Of a stretch of DNA of 40,392 bases, positions 18,675-28,231 are shown in pieces. The stretch lies in contig CAUJJS010000229.1 in NCBI GenBank assembly GCA_963205415.1, positions 1 through 40,392 on the forward strand, read 5' to 3'. Position 1 is the stretch's first letter; each line of letters begins with the position of its first letter. The notes under the pieces were generated by a model that was given only the letters and a program-made list of their open reading frames with translations, was not told the origin of the DNA and did not search any database. The position numbers and the translations under genes were made by a program. This DNA is from Pseudomonadota bacterium (GTDB lineage: Bacteria > Pseudomonadota > Gammaproteobacteria > Xanthomonadales > Xanthomonadaceae).

Positions 18675-19583
18675 TCAGCGCATCCAGGCCGGCATCACCA
18701 GCCAGAGGAAATAGCCCCAAGAATGTTCGCTGATGAGCGAACGCCAGACATCGACCATGTCTTGCAACAGTTTGGGATCATCACCGGCACGCGGCTCCCA
18801 GACCTGCAATCGACGTCGGCCGGTGCGCAGGTCCAGGCCACAAGTGATGAGCACCACAGGCACCTTCGCCAATCGTGCGATACCTATGAGGCCGGTGGGA
18901 AATTGTCCCTGGCGCCCGAAAATCTCGACCGGTTCGGACGGATCGCGTGGCCCCGGCGGAACATCCAGAAATCCGCAGACCCAGAAGCCGACCTGTTCAG
19001 GAGCATCGGACCCAAGCATGCGAACCGAGCGACGCACAGCACCTTCCGGCAACATCATCGGGTGGCCGCTGATGCGCTCGGCCTCGCGTACCCGCAAGCG
19101 TGCGTACCAATACCCAAGCAGCGCCCCGCCCATCGCCACGCGATTGGGCGCAGCGCTGATGGCTCCAACCGTGGCTCCACGCTGGCGCAAGGCGCGTGTG
19201 GCCCAGACTCCCGGGCACCAGTGGAAGGTGAGGCCCACGGCCTTTTCGGGAATGTCCGGCCACTGGTCCCAGTCATCGACATACGTTTTGAGCCAGCGAT
19301 TGCTGCGCGTCATGGAGATGTACATGTCGGCGTGATCCACCAACCGGCAGAGACGAAACTGCCGTGCCCACAAAGCCTCGTCGTCGATCTGCACGAACTG
19401 GCGCGCCTGCACCAACGCGGCCTGCCACTCGGCCCCGAACAAGCGACGGAAGCGCGAACAAAAACGCAGCCAACGAAAGCCCAGCCACCAGGGCATGAGC
19501 GCGCACAGGCTCGGAATCAGATACAGCTCCAGCAAGGCGTGGATTTCAAGGCGCAACCGGGCATTCATCGAGATCGTCAACAC
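18675..19583 (-). CDS. LpxL/HtrB-like lysophospholipid acyltransferase family protein, atypical active-site motif
   Basis: Overall layout similar to lauroyl acyltransferase family: FHWCPGVWATRAL, MMLPEGAVRRSVRML, FPTGLIGIARLAKVPVVLITC. Confidence 0.55.
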   Translation of the reverse strand: MLTISMNARLRLEIHALLELYLIPSLCALMPWWLGFRWLRFCSRFRRLFGAEWQAALVQARQFVQIDDEALWARQFRLCRLVDHADMYISMTRSNRWLKTYVDDWDQWPDIPEKAVGLTFHWCPGVWATRALRQRGATVGAISAAPNRVAMGGALLGYWYARLRVREAERISGHPMMLPEGAVRRSVRMLGSDAPEQVGFWVCGFLDVPPGPRDPSEPVEIFGRQGQFPTGLIGIARLAKVPVVLITCGLDLRTGRRRLQVWEPRAGDDPKLLQDMVDVWRSLISEHSWGYFLWLVMPAWMR

Positions 19584-19641
19584 GCGTCCAACAGGAGCGC
19601 AATGCTACTGTATTGGCCTCATCGTTCTCCTTGTGGTCGTG

Positions 19642-20508
19642 ATGTCTGTCCCTGCGTGTTGTTTTGGCGCCTTGGCGCTGGAAGTTTCGGTTCCGCTTGC
19701 AAAATCAACACTGGCGCGCGTTGATGCGGCAGAACTGGCCGACCGCATGGCCGATGACCTGGCGCGGCTACTGCACGGCGTGGAAGTACTCGATCTGGCG
19801 GTGGCTGGCGCGGCTTTCGATCCGACCGAACTGCTGCGCCCCGGCTGGCCGATCCACACCGCATTGGCGGACTTGATCCAGCGCGCACCGCGCGCCGGTC
19901 ACAGCCGCATCTTGGGACTCGGTGCGCACGAAGATGCGATGCCAGCGCCCCTGCAACCGGACCCGACCCTGCGCGAAGGCCCACTGAAGCTCCTGCCCTT
20001 CGTGTTGAGCGGTGAAGCCGCGCCGATCGAAGCCATTTCCACCCAGATCGAAGAACGGCTGCTGGAAAAAGGCATGGCCCAAGCGGCCTTGGCCTTTTTC
20101 GTGCAAAAGGCCTTCAACGCGCCGCTGGAACATGTGCGCTTCCTCAGCCTCGATGATCTTTTGGCCATGACCTCGATGCAGTACCAACACGCCGGCATCG
20201 AACACCTCTGGCCCTTGATCGATGCCGCACTGTTCGATTCGAAGGATGAGGTCTGGCTCGATGCGCCACCCGAACCGCTGCTGCGCTGGGACGGACAGCG
20301 CGTGCGCGTGGCCGACATGGATCAGGCCAGCTGGCAAGCCCATGGCTTTGTGCCCGACGGCTTCGAAGGTGAGCGCGCCGCACGCGGTTTCAGCTACTTC
20401 CAACGACGTCTGCAGCAATATCAGGCGGTCTTGTCCAGCCACGCGATTGCCGTGCAAGCGATTGCGGTGAACGCCACACAAGACCCACGCACGGCGCTGT
20501 CGGCTTGA
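19642..20508 (+). CDS. Hypothetical protein (conserved-looking, acidic, signal/TM at extreme N-terminus uncertain)
   Basis: Long ORF with consistent coding character; start uncertain (ORF opens at 19495). Confidence 0.6.
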   Translation: MSVPACCFGALALEVSVPLAKSTLARVDAAELADRMADDLARLLHGVEVLDLAVAGAAFDPTELLRPGWPIHTALADLIQRAPRAGHSRILGLGAHEDAMPAPLQPDPTLREGPLKLLPFVLSGEAAPIEAISTQIEERLLEKGMAQAALAFFVQKAFNAPLEHVRFLSLDDLLAMTSMQYQHAGIEHLWPLIDAALFDSKDEVWLDAPPEPLLRWDGQRVRVADMDQASWQAHGFVPDGFEGERAARGFSYFQRRLQQYQAVLSSHAIAVQAIAVNATQDPRTALSA

Positions 20509-20553
20509 TACGATGCCGATCACGCCATTCAAAGCCTTCCACGAGCCTTCGCC

Positions 20554-21753
20554 TTGAGCCTGCCCCGCCTACCCGATGCACCGCTGCTTGCATTGCGCAA
20601 CGCACAGGTGTTTGCGCCCGATGCGCTCGGCATTCGCCACCTGTTGTTGGGTGGCGGCAAGATTCTGTGGATCGGCAAGCACTGGCAGGACATGCCGGCC
20701 GACCTCGGTGTGGACATGCTCGATCTCGATGGCCGCCGCCTGATTCCCGGCCTGATCGATGGCCATGTGCACGTCACCGGCGGTGGTGGTGAAGCCGGCT
20801 TTCGCTCGCGGGTGCCCGGCCTGGGCTTGTCGCACTACAGCGCCCACGGCATCACCACCGTGATCGGCTTGCTCGGCACCGATACCGTGGCGCGTGGCCC
20901 GCGTGATCTCCTGGCCGCGATGTACGCCTTGCGCGAAGAAGGACTCTCCGCCTTCGGCTATCTCGGCGGCTACCACCTGCCGGCGGCGACGCTGACCGGC
21001 TCGGTGCGCAGCGATCTGGTGTTTCTGGAGCCTTTGATCGGCGTCGGCGAACTGGCCATTTCCGATCATCGTTCCAGCCAGCCCACACTGGATGAGCTAC
21101 TTCGCGTGGCATCCGACGCGCATGTCGCCGGACTCATGACCGGCAAAGCCGGCATCGTGCATCTGCATCTGGGTGATGGCGAGCGCGGCCTGGACTTGGT
21201 GCATCGCGCGCTGACGCAAAGCGAACTTCCGGCGCGTGTTTTCCAACCCACCCACGTCAACCGCCGTCGCGCCTTGTTCGATGAGGCCGTGGCCTTGAGC
21301 CGACGTGGTGTGCCGATGGATGTCACCGCGTTTCCGGTCGAAGAAGGTGAGGATGCCTGGACCGCGGCCGATGCCTTCATTCGCTGGCGCGATGCCGGCG
21401 CGCCGATGGATCGACTCACCATCAGCTCCGATGCCGGCGGCAGCCTGCCGTGCTTCGATGCGCACGGTCAGGTGTGTGGCATGGACGTGGGCACACCGGG
21501 CGCGCTCCTGGCCACGCTGGCGGAATTGCTCGAACGCGGCGTACCGCTGGACACCGCACTGCCGGCCTTCACGGCCAACGTCGCCACCGCCCTGCGCCTG
21601 CCGCACAAGGGCCGCATCGGCATCGGCATGGATGCCGATCTGGTCTGCCTGGATGAAAACCACCGCACGCTGCACGTGATCGCGCGCGGTCGTCTGCACC
21701 GACGCGATGGGCACAACCGGATCGTCGGAACCTTCGAGCGCATTTCTCGCTGA
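20554..21753 (+). CDS. iadA: Beta-aspartyl (isoaspartyl) dipeptidase
   Basis: LIPGLIDGHVHVTGGGGE, AISDHRSSQP, FQPTHVNRRRALF, TISSDAGGSLP; TTG start. Confidence 0.88.
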   Translation: MSLPRLPDAPLLALRNAQVFAPDALGIRHLLLGGGKILWIGKHWQDMPADLGVDMLDLDGRRLIPGLIDGHVHVTGGGGEAGFRSRVPGLGLSHYSAHGITTVIGLLGTDTVARGPRDLLAAMYALREEGLSAFGYLGGYHLPAATLTGSVRSDLVFLEPLIGVGELAISDHRSSQPTLDELLRVASDAHVAGLMTGKAGIVHLHLGDGERGLDLVHRALTQSELPARVFQPTHVNRRRALFDEAVALSRRGVPMDVTAFPVEEGEDAWTAADAFIRWRDAGAPMDRLTISSDAGGSLPCFDAHGQVCGMDVGTPGALLATLAELLERGVPLDTALPAFTANVATALRLPHKGRIGIGMDADLVCLDENHRTLHVIARGRLHRRDGHNRIVGTFERISR

Positions 21754-21795
21754 AGCGTGGAGAATTTGTGCACCTCAACTCTTGAGATGTTCAAC

Positions 21796-22857
21796 ATGTT
21801 CAATTCCAAGAGACTCCTCGCCAGCATCGCGATGATCGCGTTCGCCGCAGTGGCAGTGACCTACTGGTTCAGGGGTCACGGCGCACCTTCGTCACCGATT
21901 CGTGACACGGGGCTGACCAAGGAACACCTTGCCAGCGTGCCGAAGCCACGAGACGGAATCGAGGTGCCACTGAATGAGTTGAGCCCGGCGGCTCTCCCTT
22001 CATCACAATCCGCGCCTTCCGAGCCTCACGCAGATGCGCAGGCCGTGCCATCAGAAGACATCTCTGATTCGGTGAGCCTGCAGACGTTGGCCGAGCGCGC
22101 AATGGAAGGCCATCCCACCGCAGCGTGCCGTTTGTTTGTGCGAGCGACGCAGTGCACTTCGCTGAATGCCAGACGCAGCCTTGCGCAGCAAATGGAAGGA
22201 GTTCTGACGGAACGAGAAGCAAGCAAGGGCGATGAGTTTCTCATCAGGGCCATCGCACAATTGCGGGGCAAAGATTCCATCGATGTTGCTTGCGCTGGAA
22301 TGGGCGATGCCGAAACTCCGGATGCCGACGAATATCTGGCAAGGTCCGTCGCCGCGATGTCGACGCGACAGCGCGTTTTGTTGGTGATGATGCGACCGGA
22401 TGGCAGTCTGGTGCGCCTGCCGCGTCAGCCCGACAACACGATCAGGACTGGTCGAGGTTCGGACTATCTGATCCCACAGATTCTGGCCGACAACTTCCAG
22501 CGGTTCTTGCAAGAAGGCGTTGCTGCATCCGATCCGATCGCCCTCGAAGGCCTCATCCTGCTGCACGCTCCGGGCTATCTTCCCGGCGCATCCAACGGCT
22601 TGAGCAGTGCCATTCCAGACCCGCAGAAATTCGCGCATGCGGCACTGTTGATGCAGGTGCTTTACGGTCCCGACGCGCTCGGGCCTGCGGTTGATGCCAT
22701 GCTTGCTCAGACACTTTCTCGCATGAATCCGGCTCTCCGGCATCGCGTGGAGGCTGAGGTGACGGCGCGCGCTGCCATTTGGAGCGCAGCACCGTCCAGC
22801 GCTCCGGAATCGCAACCGCTCTCGGAGGGCGACACGGAAGCTCTGTGCGCCGAGTGA
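21796..22857 (+). CDS. Hypothetical N-terminally membrane-anchored/exported protein
   Basis: MFNSKRLLASIAMIAFAAVAVTYWF TM segment, low-complexity linker, then unknown domain; start uncertain (ORF 21757). Confidence 0.6.
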   Translation: MFNSKRLLASIAMIAFAAVAVTYWFRGHGAPSSPIRDTGLTKEHLASVPKPRDGIEVPLNELSPAALPSSQSAPSEPHADAQAVPSEDISDSVSLQTLAERAMEGHPTAACRLFVRATQCTSLNARRSLAQQMEGVLTEREASKGDEFLIRAIAQLRGKDSIDVACAGMGDAETPDADEYLARSVAAMSTRQRVLLVMMRPDGSLVRLPRQPDNTIRTGRGSDYLIPQILADNFQRFLQEGVAASDPIALEGLILLHAPGYLPGASNGLSSAIPDPQKFAHAALLMQVLYGPDALGPAVDAMLAQTLSRMNPALRHRVEAEVTARAAIWSAAPSSAPESQPLSEGDTEALCAE

Positions 22858-23006
22858 CACGGTGCGTTGGCCGCGAACGTCCGCAGTCATAGCGACGCTG
22901 GTGACGGTTTGGCTTGGCTGACGCTCTGGTGCACGACGCTTTGCACCTATACTCACGGCAAGGCGGCGCATGACCTGTAGGCCCGAAAAATACTGGAGTA
23001 GAGGTC

Positions 23007-23393
23007 TTGGTCAGCTCCCGAACGGAACCCGGGCAAGGTGTCACCGAGCTGTTGACGCAATGCTGCGCTGCGGGTGACAAGGCCGCTTACGGCGAACTGT
23101 TCAGCACCATCCATGAAAGCCTTCGACAGCGCGTCCATCTGTTGTTGCGGCGTGATGCTACAGCGACGCTTTCAACCACGGCGCTGGTGCACGAGACCTT
23201 CCTCAAAATGTCCGGCCGTCGACTCGAACCCAAAGATCAGAGTCAGTTTTATGCCATCGCCTCGCGCGCTATGCGGCAGGTGTTCATGACGGCAGCGCCT
23301 GACCGGCGAGCACTCAAGCACAGTTGCGCATGGGAGATGAATCGCTTGGCGCTGCTCACTCAGGACGGCAAGACGCTTGTGTCGTCCCTCTGA
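23007..23393 (+). pseudogene. Truncated ECF sigma factor (region 2 only)
   Basis: VTELLTQCCAAGDKAAYGELFSTIHESLRQRVHLLLRRDATATLSTTALVHETFLKMS…FYAIASRAMRQV matches the sigma2 half of the ECF family also present at 31020-31613; no sigma4 before hrpB. Confidence 0.75.
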
Positions 23394-25910
23394 ATGAGAC
23401 TGCGAATGAGCAAAGGCGATATGGACATGCTGGGCACCGTCAAGCTTCCCATCGATGCACTGCTGCCGCAGATCCAGTCCAGCCTTGCCGCACACCCACG
23501 GCTGGTGCTGGAAGCGCCGCCCGGCGCCGGCAAGACCACGCGCGTGCCTTTGGCCTTGCTCGATGCGCCGTGGCTCGAAGGTCGGCGCATCGTGATGCTG
23601 GAGCCGCGTCGCGTGGCGGCGCGTGCCGCGGCCAGTTTCATGGCCGCCAGTCTCGGCGAGGCGGTCGGTCAAACGGTTGGCTATCGCATCCGTTTCGAGA
23701 ATCGCACCAGTGCTGCCACCCGCATCGAAGTGGTGACCGAAGGCATCCTCACGCGCATGATTCAGGCCGATCCGTTGCTCGAAGGCATCGGTGCCATCGT
23801 GTTCGACGAATTTCACGAACGCCATCTGGCGGCTGATCTCGGTTTGGCCTTGGCGCTCGATGTTCAGGCCAACCTGCGCGAGGACCTACGTTTGGTGGTG
23901 ATGAGTGCCACGCTCGATGGGGAAAAGCTCGCCGATTTCCTCGACGCAAAACGTCTCAGCGCCGAAGGGCGAAGTTATCCCGTGCAGGTGTCGCACCTGC
24001 CGGCACGACGTGAGGAATCTTTGACGGCGCAAGTGCGTCGAGCGGTGGAGCACGCTGGCTTGCAGCATCCGGGCGATGTGCTGGTGTTTCTGCCGGGACA
24101 ACGCGAGATTGCCGAAGCCGAGCGTGCATTGGCGACCAGCGCCGTCGAGGCGCAGGTACTGAGCCTTCACGGCGAACTGCCCGTGGAGGCGCAGTCCGCC
24201 GTGTTGCAGCCCGCGCCCGATGGGCGGCGGCGCGTGGTGCTGGCGACCAATGTGGCCGAATCCTCGGTCACCCTGCCGGGCGTGCGCGTGGTGATCGACA
24301 GCGGTCTTGCACGCGAACCGCGCTTTGATCCGAACTCCGGTTTTCCGCGACTGGAAACGGTGAACATCTCACAGGCGTCGGCCGATCAGCGTTGCGGCCG
24401 CGCCGGTCGTGTGGCTGAAGGGTGGTGTTACCGACTATGGCCGCAGTCGCAACGTCTGGAGCCATCGCGGCGGGCGGAAATCCTCGGCACCGAACTGTCC
24501 GCTCTGGCCTTGGAATTGGCCGCTTGGGGCAGCGATGAACTGCGCTTTGTCGATGCGCCACCCAAGGGCACACTGGCGGCGGCGCGGGATCTGCTGTTGC
24601 GTTTGGGGGCGCTCGATGATCGACGCCTGACGCCACTCGGGCGGCGCATGCTGGACTTGGGAACGCACCCGCGCATGGCCGCGATGCTGCTTGCCCATCA
24701 GGATGAAGCCCAGGCGGCGCTCGCCTGTGATTTGGTGGCACTCCTGGAGGCGCGCGATCCGCTCAAGGGCCCACGACGTGATGATCTGATCTCGCGCTGG
24801 CAGGCACTGGCCGAATTTCGAACCGGACGCAATCGCGTTGATGCCTCGCGCACGGCCTTGGCGATGATCGACCAAACCGCGCGTCAGTGGCGACAACGTT
24901 TGGGCCGACGCGGTGCGGCACCCGAACACGTCAGCGCGCACGCCCTGGGCGAGTGCCTGATGCTCGCCTTTCCCGATCGCATCGCCCGCCAGCACGCGCG
25001 CGATCCCCTGCGTTACAACCTGGCCTCGGGCCGCAGCGCGCAATTGATGCCCGATAGCGCCCTGTACGGCGAACGTTGGATCGTGATCGCCGAACTGCGC
25101 GATGGCGACCGTGATGCGCGGGTCTTGCGCGCCGCGCCGATCGATGAGGCCGCAGTCGAAGCCCGATTTCCCGAACGCTTCGTCACCGAGGATCGGGTGT
25201 TCTGGGATGGTGAGCAGCAACGCATCGCGGCCCAGCGCGAACGCCGTTTTGATCGCATCGTGCTCGATGTGCATCCGCTGGCGCAGCCCGATCCCACGCG
25301 CTTTGCCGATGCCCTGGTTGATGCCGTGCGACAGGCCGGTCTGGCTGCCCTGCCGTGGACCGATGCCGCGCGGCAATGGCGTGAGCGCGTCCGTTGCTTG
25401 CGCCAGTGGCAAGCCGACAACGACTGGCCTGATTTTTCCGACGACGCCTTGCTGGCAACGCTCGATCTTTGGCTTCGCCCGAGTTTGATCGGCAAGCGTC
25501 GTCTGGATGCCTTGAGCGAAGCCGAACTGTCGCAGGCCCTGATGTCGCAACTGGACTGGCGGGCGCGCGAACGGGTCGACATCCTAGCGCCAGCTCGGAT
25601 GCGCGTGCCTTCGGGCATGGAGCGCGCCATCGTCTACGCCCACGATGCAGAACCCGTCCTCGCGGTGAAATTGCAGGAACTGTTCGGCTTGGCCGACACC
25701 CCGCGCATCCTCGAAGGGCGCATTCCACTCACCTTGCACCTTTTGTCACCCGCCGGCCGACCGCTGCAGGTCACGCGCGACCTCAAAGGTTTCTGGGAGC
25801 GCACCTATCCCGAAGTGAAAAAAGAAATGAAGGGCCGCTATCCCAAGCATCCATGGCCGGACGATCCCTGGACCGCCGCGCCCACGCATCGTGCCAAGCC
25901 ACGGGTTTGA
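23394..25910 (+). CDS. hrpB: ATP-dependent helicase HrpB
   Basis: APPGAGKTTRVPLALL, DEFHERHLAADLGLALALD, MSATLDGEKLADFL, QRCGRAGRVAEG; HrpB-type C-terminus …WPDDPW. Confidence 0.93.
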   Translation: MRLRMSKGDMDMLGTVKLPIDALLPQIQSSLAAHPRLVLEAPPGAGKTTRVPLALLDAPWLEGRRIVMLEPRRVAARAAASFMAASLGEAVGQTVGYRIRFENRTSAATRIEVVTEGILTRMIQADPLLEGIGAIVFDEFHERHLAADLGLALALDVQANLREDLRLVVMSATLDGEKLADFLDAKRLSAEGRSYPVQVSHLPARREESLTAQVRRAVEHAGLQHPGDVLVFLPGQREIAEAERALATSAVEAQVLSLHGELPVEAQSAVLQPAPDGRRRVVLATNVAESSVTLPGVRVVIDSGLAREPRFDPNSGFPRLETVNISQASADQRCGRAGRVAEGWCYRLWPQSQRLEPSRRAEILGTELSALALELAAWGSDELRFVDAPPKGTLAAARDLLLRLGALDDRRLTPLGRRMLDLGTHPRMAAMLLAHQDEAQAALACDLVALLEARDPLKGPRRDDLISRWQALAEFRTGRNRVDASRTALAMIDQTARQWRQRLGRRGAAPEHVSAHALGECLMLAFPDRIARQHARDPLRYNLASGRSAQLMPDSALYGERWIVIAELRDGDRDARVLRAAPIDEAAVEARFPERFVTEDRVFWDGEQQRIAAQRERRFDRIVLDVHPLAQPDPTRFADALVDAVRQAGLAALPWTDAARQWRERVRCLRQWQADNDWPDFSDDALLATLDLWLRPSLIGKRRLDALSEAELSQALMSQLDWRARERVDILAPARMRVPSGMERAIVYAHDAEPVLAVKLQELFGLADTPRILEGRIPLTLHLLSPAGRPLQVTRDLKGFWERTYPEVKKEMKGRYPKHPWPDDPWTAAPTHRAKPRV

Positions 25911-25941
25911 TGGTTTCGAGTTTCCCGCCGCGCTGATCGAA

Positions 25942-25965
25942 GCCGATGGGTGGGTTCCCATCGGC
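25942..25965. terminator. Hairpin downstream of hrpB (GCCGATGGG-TGGGTT-CCCATCGGC), terminator-like but without U-tract
   Basis: Perfect 9-bp stem, 6-nt loop, 32 nt after hrpB stop. Confidence 0.4.
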
Positions 25966-26120
25966 AGAGCGATCAGGGGCCGTAGGTAAGCCGCTGCCTT
26001 TGTGGCAAGGAAATGTCGGCTGATGATCCTTTTCGACGCGACCCTGCGCGTCTAGGCATACGGGCATCCGTGCATTGCACCCCTCCGCCCGTCTGTCGAC
26101 CTTTCAATCAGGAGTTTCCC

Positions 26121-27986
26121 TTGAACATTTCCCGTCACTGGAACGCACGCATCGCCACGGCGTTGATCGCGGCCTTCGGCGTGGCGCACGCCGCGCAGGC
26201 CCAAGTCAGCCGGACGCCCTGGCAGATGCACGAAGGCCAAGCTGTGATCAAGCTCGATACCGAGTTGCCCCCCAATGGCGCGTTGCCGGAAAACGGCTAT
26301 GTCGCCTTCAACCAGGCCGACATCCCAGCCGAAGGCCCCGGCTGGGTTGCCGCACCCAATCCCGACACCATCGGATTTGGTGGGCCAAATGCGTCGAAAA
26401 TCTCGGCGGCAGGTGGCAGTTGCCGCAGGGCCGTCGATTACACCTACTTCCAGACCTTCGTCGAGGTCTCGCCGAATGCGCGCGTGGATGAATTCAAGAT
26501 CGTCTTCGACGGCATGGACGATGCTTCTCGCATCACCATCTTCAACAGTCGCCATCCGGGCGGCACCGTGGTCGACGGCAGCTATGTGACGCGCGCATCC
26601 CAGGGCGCTTCCACGACAGACCTCAAGGACCTGGTCGCGCCGGGCCGTAACCGCGTGGTCATCACCCAGGTGGATTGGTGCCCGGTTGGCAATCAGCTGA
26701 AATCGGCGCAGGTGTCCTTGAACGGCAGCACCGTCGTCGTCGACACACCTAGACCGAAAGCGGGCCCCTTCGTCCCGACCTCGCACGGTGACGTCCACAT
26801 TCGCAGCCTCGACGGTCTCTCGTTCGACTATCAGGCCACCGGCGACTTTCTGTTGTTCCAGTCAACCGATGGCGAAGCCGTCATCCAGGCGCGACAGGAA
26901 GCATGGGACAAGAACCCCAAGGTGTCGGTCAATCGCGCTGCGGCCATCCGCGTGATGGGCGACGTCATCGAGATGTACCAGCTCCCCGAGCTGAAGTTCC
27001 TCGTGAATGGCGAGCCTGCCGCGTTGCCGACGACACGCACGACGCTGCCGGGTGGCGGTGCCATCGAGGGATCGTCATCCTATGGGAAATCTTTCGTTTA
27101 CGTGTACTGGCCCAACGAGAGCCTGGTCGCACGCTTGGTGTCCTACAAAAACAAGACCATGGACGTCGAAGTCCGTCGCGACTATCCAGCCAAGCGCACC
27201 TACGAGGGCTTGATCGGCAATATGGACGGTGTGCGCGACAATGATTTCCAGATGCGTGGTGGAGAGGTCCTGTCCCTTTCCGGCGGTGATCAGGCCATTT
27301 CGCGCGTGGGTGAAAGCTGGCGCATCAAGGCCAACGAAGTGCTGTTCGGACACGGCAAGCCCGTTCCTGCGACCGCGATCGCAGGCAAACAGCAGAGTGT
27401 CGGCGATCTGGACCCTGCCGCCCGCCGCGACGCGTACGACAAGTGCAAGGCCGCGGAGGTCAAGGATCCCATGGCCTTGTCCCACTGCGTCTATGACGTT
27501 GCGGCCACGGGCGATACCGGCTTCATCGAGAGCGCAAAGCAGTTCCAGCAGACCATCACGGCGCTGCCGCCGTCGGAACGGGAGGCCGAGCGGCCCGCCC
27601 CGGTCGAAACCCTTGCGCCAGCAGCCACGGGGCAATCCATGGGTCTGTTTTTGCCCGGAGAAAAACTGCAGCGCGGTTCCCGCTATGGCATGGAAGGCCA
27701 CTACATCACCTTCCAGAATGACGGCAACCTCTGCGTCTATACCAGCCAGGACAATCGCTTCGTCTGGTGCATCAACAATGATCCTGCGGTGAACTACGCG
27801 AATGCAGCCGCGGTCGAGATGACGCGCGATGGCCGCTTGGCCGTGACCGACGCCGATGGCGGGCTGGTCTGGCAGGCACCGGCCACCGCCCCGCAATCGG
27901 GCAGCGGCGTCTACCTCACCGGCGATGGCGTTCTGGAAATTCGCGCGCCGTCCGGTGCGCTGGTGTGGTCCAGTCGAACGAAGTGA
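26121..27986 (+). CDS. Secreted protein with von Willebrand factor type D-like domain and C-terminal bulb-type-lectin-like repeats
   Basis: TTG start with AGGAG SD; signal peptide …AHAAQA; GDVHIRSLDGLSFDYQATGDFLLFQS…YEGLIGNMDGVRDNDF; ITFQNDGNLCVYTSQDNRFVWCINND, MTRDGRLAVTDADGGLVWQA, LTGDGVLEIRAPSGALVWSS. Confidence 0.8.
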   Translation: MNISRHWNARIATALIAAFGVAHAAQAQVSRTPWQMHEGQAVIKLDTELPPNGALPENGYVAFNQADIPAEGPGWVAAPNPDTIGFGGPNASKISAAGGSCRRAVDYTYFQTFVEVSPNARVDEFKIVFDGMDDASRITIFNSRHPGGTVVDGSYVTRASQGASTTDLKDLVAPGRNRVVITQVDWCPVGNQLKSAQVSLNGSTVVVDTPRPKAGPFVPTSHGDVHIRSLDGLSFDYQATGDFLLFQSTDGEAVIQARQEAWDKNPKVSVNRAAAIRVMGDVIEMYQLPELKFLVNGEPAALPTTRTTLPGGGAIEGSSSYGKSFVYVYWPNESLVARLVSYKNKTMDVEVRRDYPAKRTYEGLIGNMDGVRDNDFQMRGGEVLSLSGGDQAISRVGESWRIKANEVLFGHGKPVPATAIAGKQQSVGDLDPAARRDAYDKCKAAEVKDPMALSHCVYDVAATGDTGFIESAKQFQQTITALPPSEREAERPAPVETLAPAATGQSMGLFLPGEKLQRGSRYGMEGHYITFQNDGNLCVYTSQDNRFVWCINNDPAVNYANAAAVEMTRDGRLAVTDADGGLVWQAPATAPQSGSGVYLTGDGVLEIRAPSGALVWSSRTK

Positions 27987-28107
27987 CACACGTCTTCTTC
28001 GGATCATGATTGCAGCCTGCTCGCCGCCGAATCCAGGGGCGAGCAGGTGCGCAACAGGCAGCCGGTTCAACGCGTCTTGCGCGTGTCCTCCATCGCGTTC
28101 AGGAAGG

Positions 28108-28224
28108 TCTGAACAAGCCCGTCATGCCCGCGAAGGCGGGCATCCCGTGACTTCATTCATTGAAATCAAAGGCTCTGGACTCCCTCCTTCGCGGGAGTGA
28201 CAAGCAAATGTCGACTTGTTCAGA
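28108..28224. repeat. REP/BIME-like palindromic element bounded by perfect 10-bp inverted arms TCTGAACAAG…CTTGTTCAGA
   Basis: Inner cores GTCATGCCCGCGAAGGCGGGCATCC and (inverted) GTCACTCCCGCGAAGGAGGGAGTCC. Confidence 0.85.
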
Positions 28225-28231
28225 TATTCCT

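Noticed and set aside
21040-21080. iadA active site GELAISDHRS lacking the carboxylated lysine of E. coli IadA (GVKCAISDHRS)
   Set aside because: I believe the GVGE(I/L)AISDHRS form is common in the family in other bacteria, so it is likely a known subfamily difference rather than an anomaly.
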